Shown here in pieces: positions 8,271 to 17,260 of a stretch of 38,425 nucleotides of DNA. A program made the translations under genes and the position numbers. Source of the stretch: Pedosphaera parvula Ellin514 (lineage in GTDB: Bacteria > Verrucomicrobiota > Verrucomicrobiia > Limisphaerales > JADJPG01); contig CAMCCU010000002.1 of assembly GCA_945872975.1 (NCBI GenBank), positions 1-38,425 of the forward strand, written 5' to 3'. Under the pieces are notes generated by a model. It saw only the letters and a list, made by a program, of their open reading frames with translations. It did not search any database and was not told where the DNA came from. How positions within the stretch are numbered: the first letter of the stretch is position 1; each line of letters opens with the position of its first letter.

Positions 8271-8753
8271 ATGCAGATCCACACCGGCATCATTACGATT
8301 TCAGACCGCGCATCGAAAGGTCTCTACGACGATCTCGGCGGTCCCGCGCTCAAGAAAGCCGCTGAAGGCTACGGCTGGAAAGCCGCCGCGGAGGCGCTCG
8401 TGCCCGACGAGATACGCGACATCCAGCGCGCGATTCGCGAACAGATCAACCAGGGCTGCCAGCTGATCCTCACCACCGGCGGCACCGGCGTTGCGCTGCG
8501 CGATGTCACGCCGGAAGCCGTCCGTGAGATTGCCGTCCGGGAACTCCCCGGCTTCGGCGAAGTCATGCGCGCCGAGTCGATGAAGATTACCAAGAACGCC
8601 ATCCTTTCGCGCAATCTCGCCGCAGTCGTCGGCAACGCCCTCGTCATCTGCCTGCCCGGCAAGCCCAGCGGCGCCGTGGAATGTTTAAGCTTCGTCGTCG
8701 GCGCGATTCCGCATTGTGTCGAAGTGCTCCAGGAAGTCCCGACGAGCTGCTGA
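8271..8753 (+). CDS. molybdopterin adenylyltransferase family protein (MogA/MoaB)
   Basis: A 160-residue single-domain member of the MoCF-binding family. It has IITISDRASKGLYDDLGGP near the N-terminus and the hallmark LTTGGTGVALRDVTPEAV segment (about residues 66-83), followed by GNALVICLPGKPSGAVECL. MogA activates molybdopterin by adenylylation; MoaB-type homologues have a similar role or a regulatory one. Sequence reading alone does not separate the two, so no symbol is given. Proximity to moaC supports a role in molybdenum-cofactor synthesis. The ATG start follows a CCCGCC leader without a Shine-Dalgarno sequence. Confidence 0.9.
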   Translation: MQIHTGIITISDRASKGLYDDLGGPALKKAAEGYGWKAAAEALVPDEIRDIQRAIREQINQGCQLILTTGGTGVALRDVTPEAVREIAVRELPGFGEVMRAESMKITKNAILSRNLAAVVGNALVICLPGKPSGAVECLSFVVGAIPHCVEVLQEVPTSC

Positions 8754-8760
8754 TTCCATC

Positions 8761-9126
8761 ATGCGCCACCTTCTCACCTGCATCGTTCTCGCCTTGGTCG
8801 CCACCAGTTGCGTCACCAAGTCCGGCGCACGTCGCGAAGCACAGAAGACTCTCTTTGAGAGTCAGCGACGCGAAGCGATGGAACTGCAACAACGCGAACC
8901 AGCCGTTTGGTTTCGCGGCGACATCAGGAATCCGCGCGTTGTCTGGCGTGAAGACCTGACCCTCGTTGAAGCCCTCGAATCCGCGCAATACACCCGGGAT
9001 CAGAATCCTCATACCCTCACCGTCACGCGCAAAGGGGAAGTCTTCAAAGTGAATGTCCGGCGGCTCCTCCGTGGACAGGAAAATCCTGTCCTCGAACCCG
9101 GCGACATCATTGACGTGCGTCATTGA
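8761..9126 (+). CDS. SLBB-domain lipoprotein (polysaccharide-export-like)
   Basis: A 121-residue protein. Residues 1-17 form a lipoprotein signal ending in VATSC, with C17 as the lipidation site. A short helical stretch follows, then one SLBB-like domain (about residues 50-121). The pattern is GDIRNPRVVWREDLTLVEALESA, a beta hairpin around HTLTVTRKGEVFKV, then LEPGDIIDVRH at the very C-terminus; this LxPGDxIxV ending is typical of Wza-type export proteins. It is far shorter than a full polysaccharide export protein and lacks the Poly_export domain. The start lies 7 nt after the mogA-like stop, so it is probably transcribed with that gene although the functions appear unrelated. Its partner is unknown. 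Confidence 0.72.
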   Translation: MRHLLTCIVLALVATSCVTKSGARREAQKTLFESQRREAMELQQREPAVWFRGDIRNPRVVWREDLTLVEALESAQYTRDQNPHTLTVTRKGEVFKVNVRRLLRGQENPVLEPGDIIDVRH

Positions 9127-9485
9127 ACCTGGCGTCTTATTTCGACCTCTTTGAAGTCCACGTCCCCTGTCCGGGGTTTCTTCCATAGCCGGTTTCACGC
9201 GCTCCCGTTGTATTGTCGCCAGCGACGTGAGGGAGTGGACCCTGACCGTGGCAAGCCGACCTCCACCTCGTCCCTGAATCAATTCCCTGACCTTCTCATA
9301 CCGATGACGTCAATTGACATTGGTGGCGAATGGATGGCGCATGGCAGCCCGTCCGCCTTCTTACGACGGAGGCGCCTTGTTTGTGAACTGTATCGCGGGG
9401 AGAGAATCGTTCGATTCGGCCCAAATGGATTTCGCCGTTGACGTTTTGGGGTGCCACGACCAATTTTATCGCCGTTGAGTCTGGA
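9127..9485. other. 359-nt intergenic stretch, no convincing gene
   Basis: No reading frame here looks coding; the short frames have no recognisable motif and overlap on both strands. Near the left end a small CCCC/GGGG hairpin followed by TTTCTT (about 9160-9178) could be a weak terminator for the panB-to-SLBB series. At 9404-9417 there is a 6+2+6 inverted repeat (GAATCG-TT-CGATTC), about 70 nt before the fusion gene, which could be an operator. I see no convincing -35/-10 pair and no known riboswitch. Confidence 0.5.
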
Positions 9486-11654
9486 ATGAAAACCATCCTT
9501 TTTGTCTGCACTGGCAACATTTGTCGCAGTCCCATGGCCGAGGGGCTCTTTCGCCATGCCGTCAAAGGCCGGGGCGATTTCGAGGTGTTCTCAGCCGGTG
9601 TCGGGGCGATCGATGGCCTGCCGCCCAGCGAACATGCCGTGCGGGCGGTGCGCGAACTAGGCATCGATATCTCCCGGCAGCGCAGCCGGATGCTGACGGC
9701 GGATCTCGTCCGCCGCGCGGACTACATCTTCGGGATGACGCACAGCCACGTGGACGCCATCATGCTGCTCTACCCGCAGGCAGCAGAGAAGACGTTCCTC
9801 CTGCGCGAGTTCGATGAGACTCTCGACAGCTACGAGAATGATATTTCCGACCCAATTGGCGGCTCGCTGGAAGTTTACCAGAACTGCCGCGATCAGGTGG
9901 AGCAAGGGATCGCTTCGATGATGAAGTTCATTGAGCAAACCTCCGTGTCTTCAGGGCAGCGCGAATCCGCTCCACCGAAGACGATTGCGATCGGTTCGGA
10001 CCATGGCGGTTTTGAACTCAAGGAATTTCTCAAGCTTCACCTGAAGAAGCGCGGTGTGGCGGTGGCGGATTTCGGCACGAACTCACGGGAGTCCACGGAT
10101 TACCCGGACTACGCGCACGCCGTGGCCCAGAGCGTGGCGGAGCGCCAAAATGAATTCGGCATCCTCATTTGCACGACTGGCGTCGGGATGAGCATTGCGG
10201 CGAACAAGGTTCCCGGCATACGCGCGGCGCTCATTGTGGATCCGCATACCGCCGAGATGTCCCGCCGGCACAACAACGCCAATGTTCTCTGCCTGGGCGC
10301 GGAGGGCGCGGACGCGGAGTCCACCATTCGCATCGTCGATGCTTTTCTGAACGCACCATTTGAAGGCGGCCGTCATGAGCGGCGCGTCAATAAGTTTGAA
10401 CCTACAACCGCACTTATGGATTTGAAACTCAGCCACGTTGACCCCGAAATCTCCCAGGCCATCAATCTTGAACGCCAGCGTCAGCAGGAAAACATCGAGC
10501 TGATCGCCAGCGAGAACTTCACCAGCCCGGCGGTCATGGAAGCCCAGGGCTCCGTGCTCACGAACAAGTACGCGGAAGGCTATCCGAAGAAGCGCTGGTA
10601 TGGCGGCTGCGAGAACGTCGACACCGTGGAACAAGTCGCGATCGATCGTGCGAAGAAACTCTTCGGGGCTGAACACGCCAATGTGCAGCCGCACTCCGGC
10701 AGCGGCGCAAACATGGCGGTCTATTTCGCCTTCCTGAAACCGGGCGACAAGATGCTGACGATGGACTTGAGCCACGGCGGGCATCTAACCCATGGCAACA
10801 AGGCAAATTTCTCCGGCAAGTTCTTCGAGATCGTTCACTACGGCGTGCGCAAGGAAGACGAGCGCATCGACTACGATCAACTGGCGCAGATGGCGCGGGA
10901 GCATCGTCCGAAGATGATCACTGTCGGTGCCAGCGCGTATCCGCGCATCATCGACTTCGCGCGCATGGGCGAGATCGCCCGTGAAGTCGGCGCGATGCTG
11001 CTGGCGGACATCGCACACATCGCCGGACTGGTCGCGGCGGGAGAACATCCGAGCCCGATGGCCCACGCGGATTTCGTCACCACCACAACGCACAAAACCT
11101 TGCGCGGCCCTCGCGGCGGCCTCGTGATGTGCAAAGAGAAATACGCGAAGGAGATTGACTCGCAGGTGTTCCCCGGCATCCAGGGCGGACCATTGATGCA
11201 CGTCATCGCGGCGAAGGCCGTCTGCTTTCAGGAAGCGCTGCAACCGGGCTTCAAGAGTTACCAGCAGCAGATCGTGAAGAACGCGAAGGCGCTGGCCGAG
11301 GGGCTCAAACGAAACAGCTTCCGGTTGATCAGCGGCGGGACGGAGAATCATCTGGCGCTGGTCGATGTGGGATTGCGCGGACTGACCGGGAAGGACTGCC
11401 AGATCGCCCTCGATGAAGCGGGCATCACGGTGAACAAGAACACCATTCCCTTCGAGACCCGTTCGCCGTTCCAGGCCAGCGGCATTCGAGTCGGCACTCC
11501 GGCTGTCACAACCCGTGGAATGAAGGAGGCGGAAATGGCGGCGATCGCTGACATGATCAGCGAAGTATTGATGGATATAAAGAATGTTGACGCCGCCCAT
11601 GCAGTGCGCCAACGTGTTCGCGAACTTACGGCGAGATTTCCATTGCCGTATTGA
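9486..11654 (+). CDS. three-domain fusion: LMW protein phosphatase + RpiB + serine hydroxymethyltransferase
   Basis: One uninterrupted 722-residue frame joins three enzymes. Residues 1-150 are a low-molecular-weight phosphatase with the P-loop C8-TGNIC-R14-S and the DPIGG general-acid Asp (about residue 122). After a short linker, residues 165-305 are ribose/galactose-6-phosphate isomerase B with SDHGG (171-175), the catalytic Cys in [14 protein letters not shown] (about 229) and [10 protein letters not shown]. Residues 311-722 are a full-length serine hydroxymethyltransferase with the PLP lysine in [14 protein letters not shown] (about 537). SHMT makes glycine and methylene-THF from serine; RpiB interconverts ribose and ribulose 5-phosphate. 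The ATG at 10416 could serve as an internal start for a separate SHMT. In Bacillus, ywlE, rpiB (ywlF) and glyA are near-neighbours, so the fusion mirrors a known gene order. The P-loop has Ile where YwlE arginine phosphatase has Thr, which suggests tyrosine rather than arginine specificity. Confidence 0.92.
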   Translation: MKTILFVCTGNICRSPMAEGLFRHAVKGRGDFEVFSAGVGAIDGLPPSEHAVRAVRELGIDISRQRSRMLTADLVRRADYIFGMTHSHVDAIMLLYPQAAEKTFLLREFDETLDSYENDISDPIGGSLEVYQNCRDQVEQGIASMMKFIEQTSVSSGQRESAPPKTIAIGSDHGGFELKEFLKLHLKKRGVAVADFGTNSRESTDYPDYAHAVAQSVAERQNEFGILICTTGVGMSIAANKVPGIRAALIVDPHTAEMSRRHNNANVLCLGAEGADAESTIRIVDAFLNAPFEGGRHERRVNKFEPTTALMDLKLSHVDPEISQAINLERQRQQENIELIASENFTSPAVMEAQGSVLTNKYAEGYPKKRWYGGCENVDTVEQVAIDRAKKLFGAEHANVQPHSGSGANMAVYFAFLKPGDKMLTMDLSHGGHLTHGNKANFSGKFFEIVHYGVRKEDERIDYDQLAQMAREHRPKMITVGASAYPRIIDFARMGEIAREVGAMLLADIAHIAGLVAAGEHPSPMAHADFVTTTTHKTLRGPRGGLVMCKEKYAKEIDSQVFPGIQGGPLMHVIAAKAVCFQEALQPGFKSYQQQIVKNAKALAEGLKRNSFRLISGGTENHLALVDVGLRGLTGKDCQIALDEAGITVNKNTIPFETRSPFQASGIRVGTPAVTTRGMKEAEMAAIADMISEVLMDIKNVDAAHAVRQRVRELTARFPLPY

Positions 11655-11814
11655 GTGAACTGACTTAAGCCAGACTAATCTCCGAATTGGCCGGGGGCCT
11701 GAAAGAATCATCCCCTTGGTCAATCCAACAAAGCGACTGCTGCGTCCTATCAACCCCGGCTTGCGCATCGGTTCGTTTCGCGACGAAGCTTTTAGCTGAT
11801 ATACAGTAACCATT

Positions 11815-13413
11815 ATGCCCGACAATCCGCTCCCTCCGAAAAGATCTCCCCGCCCCAAAGGGCCGTCAAAAAAGCAGCCTGAGAACGCGACGCTGCCTCA
11901 GGATGGCAATGTAGCCACTGTCATAGCCCACCCTGCACAGCAGACCAGCAACACGACTGCGGGAGGCGGACCAAGACCGCCCCGCTTCCAAAAAGGTGGC
12001 CGGCCAAGCAAGCCCCAGCGAGGACCCGGACCCGCCCCGCAAGCGCTGACCAAGAACGAAGCCGACATCCAACTGCCGACTCATCCGGTAGAGGTGCCTC
12101 CTGAAACGCAGGAAGAGGAAGAAGCGGCTGCTGCGGCGTCCACCAAGCCTGCATTTACCATCAACATCGCCAAGCTGCAGGCGATGTCGATGACTGAGCT
12201 GAACCAGATGGCGAAGGACTTGACCATCGAGAACTTCGGCACCATGCGCAAGCATGAGGTCATCTTCCACATCCTCCAGAAGAACGCCGAACGCAGCGGC
12301 ATTCTGTTCTCTGAAGGCGTGCTGGAAGTGTTGCCCGAAGGCTTCGGCTTCCTCCGCTCGCAAAGCTTCAACTATCTTTCCTGCCCGGAAGACATCTATG
12401 TGTCGCCGTCGCAGATCCGCCGCTTCGATCTCCAGACCGGCAACCTGATCGCCGGCCAGATCCGTCCGCCAAAGGAGAAGGAACGTTTCTTCGCCCTCCT
12501 CAAAGTCGAAGCAGTCGATACGGAAGACCCGGAGAAAGCGAAGGACAAGACACATTTTGAGAACCTCACGCCGCTCTTCCCCAACAAGCGGTTCATCCTA
12601 GAGACAGATCAGGACGAGCTTTCCACCCGTGTCGTTGATCTGGTCTGTCCGATCGGCAAGGGCACCCGCGGCATCATCGTCGCTCCGCCGCGCACCGGCA
12701 AAACGGTGCTGATGCAGAAGCTGGCGAATGCCATCCTCAAGAACAATCCCGAGTCCTACCTCTTCATCCTGCTCATCGACGAGCGCCCCGAGGAAGTGAC
12801 GGACATGGAGCGCAGTTGCAAAGGCGCAGAGGTCATCAGCTCGACCTTCGATGAACCGCCCGAGCGCCATGTGCAGGTCGCCGAAATGGTGATCGAAAAG
12901 GCCAAGCGCATGGTGGAACACAAGCGCGACGTAGTCATCCTGCTCGACTCGATCACTCGACTGGCCCGCGCCTACAACACCGTGCAGCCGCACTCCGGCA
13001 AGATTCTTTCCGGCGGTGTCGATGCCAACGCATTGCACAAGCCGAAGCGCTTCTTCGGCGCCGCGCGTAACATCGAAGAGGGCGGTTCACTGACCATCAT
13101 GGCGACGGCTCTCGTCGATACCGGCAGCCGCATGGATGAAGTCATTTTCGAAGAGTTTAAGGGCACCGGCAACATGGAGATTCATCTGGATCGCCATCTT
13201 GTTGATCGCCGTATCTTCCCCTCGGTCAACATCGAGATGTCCGGCACCCGCAAGGAAGAGCTGCTCTACCATCCCGACGAATACAACAAGGTCGTCATGC
13301 TCCGCCGTGCGCTCACCGGAGTGCCGCCAGTGGAGGCGATGGAGCTTCTCCTGAACAAACTCAAAAAGACCCAGAGCAACATCATGTTCCTGCTGGGAAT
13401 GAGCGGAGTCTAG
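11815..13413 (+). CDS. rho: transcription termination factor Rho
   Basis: Rho is the hexameric RNA-dependent ATPase/helicase that ends untranslated transcripts. The 532-residue product has a disordered N-terminal extension (residues 1-110) rich in Pro, Gln, Lys, Arg and Gly and ending in a Glu/Ala stretch. A Rho N-domain follows (about 115-155), then the cold-shock-like RNA-binding domain ([16 protein letters not shown], about 167-182). In the ATPase core, Walker A is APPRTGKT (290-297) and Walker B is [17 protein letters not shown], with the Q-loop and R-loop region near [20 protein letters not shown]. The extension makes it longer than E. coli Rho (419 residues). The gene is followed by its own intrinsic terminator. 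The 160-nt leader after the fusion gene shows no obvious regulatory fold. Confidence 0.97.
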   Translation: MPDNPLPPKRSPRPKGPSKKQPENATLPQDGNVATVIAHPAQQTSNTTAGGGPRPPRFQKGGRPSKPQRGPGPAPQALTKNEADIQLPTHPVEVPPETQEEEEAAAAASTKPAFTINIAKLQAMSMTELNQMAKDLTIENFGTMRKHEVIFHILQKNAERSGILFSEGVLEVLPEGFGFLRSQSFNYLSCPEDIYVSPSQIRRFDLQTGNLIAGQIRPPKEKERFFALLKVEAVDTEDPEKAKDKTHFENLTPLFPNKRFILETDQDELSTRVVDLVCPIGKGTRGIIVAPPRTGKTVLMQKLANAILKNNPESYLFILLIDERPEEVTDMERSCKGAEVISSTFDEPPERHVQVAEMVIEKAKRMVEHKRDVVILLDSITRLARAYNTVQPHSGKILSGGVDANALHKPKRFFGAARNIEEGGSLTIMATALVDTGSRMDEVIFEEFKGTGNMEIHLDRHLVDRRIFPSVNIEMSGTRKEELLYHPDEYNKVVMLRRALTGVPPVEAMELLLNKLKKTQSNIMFLLGMSGV

Positions 13414-13442
13414 CGGGTTCTCTGCATCCTATTTCAAGTCAC

Positions 13443-13476
13443 ACGAGGACAGGTTCACCTGTCCTCGTTTGCTTTA
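13443..13476 (+). terminator. intrinsic terminator after rho
   Basis: A perfect 11-bp stem (13443-13453 with 13458-13468) closes a TTCA loop and is followed by a T-rich tail (TTTGCTTT). It starts 30 nt after the rho stop. The minus strand shows no T-run past the stem, so it serves rho rather than the convergent cytochrome operon. Confidence 0.88.
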
Positions 13477-13487
13477 TACGGGGCTGC

Positions 13488-15266
13488 CTACCGTGCTTCG
13501 TACCAATCGCCGCGCAGCCAGTCTGCCAGCAAGCCGATGGATTGAGCGTCGAGGACCTCGTCCTTTCCGAACGCGGGCATGCGATCATTGCGCTTGCCGT
13601 AAAACCGATCGTGCGCCGGATCTGAAAGGATGGAGATCAACCACTCGCGCGATCCGTAGCCGGTGAGGTCCGGCGCGGACGCATCATCGTCCTTCCGGCG
13701 GAACTGATGGCACTCAGTACAACGCATCGAGTCGCCTGCCGCCAGGGCCCGGCCTTCCGCGATGACAGCAGCATCCACTACATCAGACGTGCGCTGGCTC
13801 TTGAGTTCAGCTTCGGCGGAAATGGCCGCGATGACTTTCTTCAACTGCGCCTGTTCCTCCGCAGAAAAGCCCGCGATGTCCTTCTTCACGAACTTCACCA
13901 TCTTGCCGTCGCGAAACTTCGTCCCTCCAAAATAATTCGTGGAGCCGACCTTGGCGGGATCAAGCAATCCGGCCAGCCATGGCCGGCCAGCGAATCCCTT
14001 GAGGTCCGCCGCCGACTGCGCATCCTTCGGAACGTTTCCCAATCCATCGTGCCCGTCGTAGCGATGGCAACTGGCGCAGTTCTTCGCGAAGAGCTTCGGC
14101 CCCTGCGTCAACGGATCAGTGCGCAGCAGATTCACCGCGCCCAGTTGCGAGATGCCCGCTGGTGACTGCGCGAGTTCCTTCACGCGCTCCGCCTCGATGT
14201 GCCCGGCTTTGACGCCAGCGAGATAGTCGGGGTTCCGCCCATCTTCAGCGATCGCCAGCCACGTCAACAGCCCGGCACCCGCCAGCAGCGACCACATCAA
14301 GCCGAGATTGAACCGGTGACCCAGCTTCCAATTTCCAAAAAACGGCATGGCAAACACCACGAGCATCACGACCGTCGGGATGATGATCGCCCCCCAGATT
14401 TCCGTGCCGCCGGGGAAATATTTCAGGAACTGGAACAGGAAGAGGAAATACCATTCCGGCCGCGCTGCTGAATACGGTTCCGACGGGTCGGCAGGTGCCG
14501 TCAACTCCGCGCCGTGCGTGCGGATGACGAGGAACAACACCGCCGCGAGCACAGCCAGACAGGCCACGGCATCCTTCAACACCTGGTCCGGCCAGAACGC
14601 CGCATCGGGGCGCATCCTCGGCTCCTTCGCCTTCAAGCCATGCCGACGAAACAGATAAATATGCCCCACCAACAGCGCGATGATCGACGCGGGCAGCACG
14701 CCTGCGTGCAGCGCGAAGAAACGGGTCAACGTGTGATGCCCATAATCCGAGCCGCCAATAATCAGCTTCTGCACTTCCGCGCCAAAGACGGGCGTGATGG
14801 CCGCGATGCTCGTCGCCACCTTCGTCGCCCAATAACCTTTCTGATCCCAAGGCAACAGGTAGCCCGTGAGCGACAGACCCATCACCAGCATCAGCAGCCC
14901 GAGGCCGAACCAAAAGTTGATCTCGCGCGGTGCCTTGTAAGCGCCATCGATGACGACCTGCATCAGGTGCAAGACCAGCAGGACGTTCATCGCCTGCGCC
15001 GTGTAGTGATGCAAACCGCGCAGGAACCAGCCGCCCATCATCTCATTTTGGATGTAGTAAACGCTCTCCCACGCCGTCTGCGAACTCGGGCTGTAGGCCA
15101 TCCAAAGGAAGATTCCCGTGATAAATTGGATCGCGAGACAGAAGGTCAGCGTGCTGCCCCAGACGTAGCGCCAGCGCGCGCCGCCGGGAACGTTCTCATA
15201 CAAGGCATGCTTCACGATCGCCTTGTAGCCAGTGCGCTGGTCCAGCCAGCCGAGCAGCGAATTCAT
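13488..15266 (-). CDS. cytochrome b with fused C-terminal diheme cytochrome c
   Basis: The quinol-oxidising membrane subunit of a bc-type complex, 592 residues. The cytochrome b6-like N-terminal part has the heme His pairs H86/H100 and H187/H202; the 14-residue interval in the second pair is the b6-type spacing. The subunit-IV-like part carries the PEWYFLFLFQFLK Qo-site motif. After the last membrane helix, a periplasmic tail holds two c-type heme sites, CASCH (about 397-401) and CTECH (about 516-520), with Met ligand candidates such as DRMPAFG near the end. The tail would replace a separate cytochrome c1 or f. I chose the ATG at 15266 because its ATGA overlaps the Rieske TGA; the longer frame would reach into the Rieske gene. 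Confidence 0.93.
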   Translation of the reverse strand: MNSLLGWLDQRTGYKAIVKHALYENVPGGARWRYVWGSTLTFCLAIQFITGIFLWMAYSPSSQTAWESVYYIQNEMMGGWFLRGLHHYTAQAMNVLLVLHLMQVVIDGAYKAPREINFWFGLGLLMLVMGLSLTGYLLPWDQKGYWATKVATSIAAITPVFGAEVQKLIIGGSDYGHHTLTRFFALHAGVLPASIIALLVGHIYLFRRHGLKAKEPRMRPDAAFWPDQVLKDAVACLAVLAAVLFLVIRTHGAELTAPADPSEPYSAARPEWYFLFLFQFLKYFPGGTEIWGAIIIPTVVMLVVFAMPFFGNWKLGHRFNLGLMWSLLAGAGLLTWLAIAEDGRNPDYLAGVKAGHIEAERVKELAQSPAGISQLGAVNLLRTDPLTQGPKLFAKNCASCHRYDGHDGLGNVPKDAQSAADLKGFAGRPWLAGLLDPAKVGSTNYFGGTKFRDGKMVKFVKKDIAGFSAEEQAQLKKVIAAISAEAELKSQRTSDVVDAAVIAEGRALAAGDSMRCTECHQFRRKDDDASAPDLTGYGSREWLISILSDPAHDRFYGKRNDRMPAFGKDEVLDAQSIGLLADWLRGDWYEAR

Positions 15267-15811
15267 GACGCGACGACCTTCTCGTGAACGCCAGCGCGAT
15301 AATTCTCGAACTTCACCCACACGCCGCCGTCATCGCTGACTTTCACTTCCATCGTGTCCAGCGGGCGCGGGCTCGGGCTGCTGGGATCTTTGATCGCGCC
15401 GTCGAGCGCGAAGCTGCTGTTGTGGCAGGGGCAGAGATATTGTTTTTGGTCCGGCTGATAATTCACGAAGCAACCGGCGTGCGGACAGACGACGTTGATG
15501 GCCTGAACGTCCTTCGCTCCTGTCCGGCGCAGGTAAACCGCACCGACGCGCACCTGGGGGAATTTGTTCCACGCATCCTGGCGCTCTGAGACCACGGGAT
15601 ACTGACGCGGCGTTCCGTCCTCGGGCAGCGCGTTCAAAGTCGCCACGCGCAGAAACGTTCCCGCCCTGGCCTTGTGCCGCAGCGGATCCAGCAGCGTGAC
15701 CAATCCCGCGCCCGCAGGCACCAGCGTTGTCACCGCGCCAATTCCAACAGCGGCGGCTTTCAGCAGAAAGTCGCGTCGCCCGGATTGGGACTCATCATCT
15801 TGTTCAGCCAT
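15263..15811 (-). CDS. Rieske iron-sulfur protein of a bc-type complex
   Basis: A 182-residue Rieske subunit that passes electrons from quinol to cytochrome c. A twin-arginine motif (GRRDFLLKAA, residues 11-20) is followed by a hydrophobic anchor (about 21-42) that probably stays in the membrane. The [2Fe-2S] ligands are C109 and H111 in CPHAGC and C127 and H130 in CPCHNSSF, with the disulfide pair C114/C129. It is the first gene of a two-gene operon and overlaps the cytochrome b-c gene by 4 nt (ATGA). With only these two genes the complex lacks a separate cytochrome c1. The 210 nt upstream separate it from a divergent receiver-like gene and should contain its promoter. Confidence 0.95.
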   Translation of the reverse strand: MAEQDDESQSGRRDFLLKAAAVGIGAVTTLVPAGAGLVTLLDPLRHKARAGTFLRVATLNALPEDGTPRQYPVVSERQDAWNKFPQVRVGAVYLRRTGAKDVQAINVVCPHAGCFVNYQPDQKQYLCPCHNSSFALDGAIKDPSSPSPRPLDTMEVKVSDDGGVWVKFENYRAGVHEKVVAS

Positions 15812-16021
15812 GTTACGTGTTAAGAATATCCTTCACCGATATTGCTGCCGAAGACCAACGGATGATTGGAAGGATCACTTCAAAAAGGCAAAACGTATTT
15901 GCCCCAAAACCACACCAGCCCGACATCAGGCGACTTTGATCCTCACATCCCGGATGTCGAAAAACGGATGGAGTCGAAAAGTTTTTTGCAATTTCGGATG
16001 TGCTGTCCCACTCTTCCGCCG

Positions 16022-16396
16022 ATGAAGCGACCGCTCGCGCTGCTGCTCTACGAGAAACTCCTGCCCGGTGGCCAGTTGGTCAACCGGCTGCAGGATCTTG
16101 GCTATCGCGTGCAGCCCGTGCCGGCACCGGCGGACCTGCAATCCACGGCGGAACGCGAGACGCCCATGCTCGTCTTCATCGATCTGGAGCCTCGTTACGA
16201 ATCCATCTGCGACGCCATCGCCACGCTGCGGCGCAACGCCGGAACCAGCCACATTCCCATCGTCGCCTTCGCCAGCCAGCAGAACGTCCAGGCGCACGAA
16301 AAGGCCCGTCAGTCGGGTGCCACGCTCGTCGTCAATGACTCCGCGCTCCTCCTTCACTTGAACCAGTTTCTCGACCAAGCGCTGCACGTCGAGTAA
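16022..16396 (+). CDS. degenerate response-regulator receiver-like protein
   Basis: A 124-residue single domain with a CheY-like alternation of beta strands and helices. A phospho-acceptor-like Asp is at D54 in LVFIDLEP. Other receiver signature residues are missing: the acidic pair after strand 1 is reduced to YE (10-11), the Thr/Ser after strand 4 is Ala in VAFAS, and the strand-5 Lys is replaced in LVVNDS (N105). It is therefore probably a pseudo-receiver used for protein contacts rather than classic phosphotransfer. No output domain is present. The longer frame back to 15866 has no domain-like sequence. The gene lies 36 nt before hemQ and is likely co-transcribed with it. Confidence 0.68.
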   Translation: MKRPLALLLYEKLLPGGQLVNRLQDLGYRVQPVPAPADLQSTAERETPMLVFIDLEPRYESICDAIATLRRNAGTSHIPIVAFASQQNVQAHEKARQSGATLVVNDSALLLHLNQFLDQALHVE

Positions 16397-16432
16397 GCCC
16401 ACAGCCTCCGCCTCACCAAAGCCCGATTTACC

Positions 16433-17251
16433 ATGACCACCATTCCGACTGTGAAACTCGACCGGGGCATCCATGTGATGCACCTCTTCTATAAAATAGA
16501 TCGCGTCCGCTGGTCGCAACTTGCACCCGGCGAATCCGCCGCCGTGCGTGCGCGCCTGGAAGCTCTCTGCGCCGCGAACGCCGAAGTCTCCCACCCGCGG
16601 CTCGTCACCTACGCGAACGTCGGCGGCAAAGCAGACTTCGCGTTCATGCTCTACGCCGCCGAGTTCGGCCAGATCGGCCAGATGCACCGTGATTTGGAAG
16701 CGTGTTTCCCTCCCGGCATTTTGCAGACGGTTTACACCTACCTCAGCGTGACCGAGCTCAGCGAATACATGTCCACGGACGATGACAATCGCCGCATGTT
16801 GACCGAGCAGGAGAAGCTCGAACCGGGCACCGAGGCCTTCGACAAACGCTTCGCTGAGCTCGATGCGCGCAAGAAGGAGTACGAGCACTACCGGCTCTAC
16901 CCCGAATTGGCCGACTGGGAAGTGATGTCCTTTTACCCGATGAACAAGCGCCGTTCCGGGAACGACAACTGGTACGTGCTCGACATGGCGACGCGGAGAA
17001 AGCTGATGGGCGGGCACGCGCGGGTCGGCCGCAAATACGCCGGTCGCGTCTCCCAGCTCATCACCGGTTCCACCGGCATCGACGACTGGGAATGGGGCGT
17101 CACCCTCGTGGCGCATCAGATCGACGCGCTCAAGGAGATCGTTTACGAAATGCGCTTCGATGACGTCAGCGCGCGCTACGGGGACTTCGGGGTGTTCTAC
17201 ATCAACCTCCGCCTGCAACCTGCGGCGCTCTGGGATCACCTGCGCCTGTAG
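16433..17251 (+). CDS. hemQ: coproheme decarboxylase HemQ (chlorite dismutase family)
   Basis: HemQ (ChdC) carries out the last step of the coproporphyrin-dependent heme pathway, decarboxylating Fe-coproporphyrin III to heme b with peroxide. The 272-residue length fits. Family signatures are WEVMSFYPMNKRR with the catalytic Tyr (about Y168), DNWYVLD, the heme-ligand His (about H195) in MGGHARVGRKYAGRV, and ITGSTGIDDWEWGVTL. The distal Arg typical of true chlorite dismutases is not apparent, which favours HemQ. It fits a genome that also makes b- and c-type cytochromes, such as the bc complex encoded just upstream on the other strand. The ATG follows a GATTTACC leader. Confidence 0.92.
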   Translation: MTTIPTVKLDRGIHVMHLFYKIDRVRWSQLAPGESAAVRARLEALCAANAEVSHPRLVTYANVGGKADFAFMLYAAEFGQIGQMHRDLEACFPPGILQTVYTYLSVTELSEYMSTDDDNRRMLTEQEKLEPGTEAFDKRFAELDARKKEYEHYRLYPELADWEVMSFYPMNKRRSGNDNWYVLDMATRRKLMGGHARVGRKYAGRVSQLITGSTGIDDWEWGVTLVAHQIDALKEIVYEMRFDDVSARYGDFGVFYINLRLQPAALWDHLRL

Positions 17252-17260
17252 CCGCCAATT

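Noticed and set aside
9151-9441. 96-residue plus-strand frame in the gap before the fusion gene
   Set aside because: No motif, signal or start context, and it overlaps opposite frames of similar quality; there is not enough to call a gene.
10785-11858. 357-residue minus-strand frame opposite SHMT
   Set aside because: The sense strand encodes the conserved SHMT core; no start context or motif supports the opposite frame.
15926-17239. 437-residue minus-strand frame opposite hemQ
   Set aside because: The plus strand codes for HemQ with clear motifs; the antisense frame lacks any domain and stays open because of codon bias.
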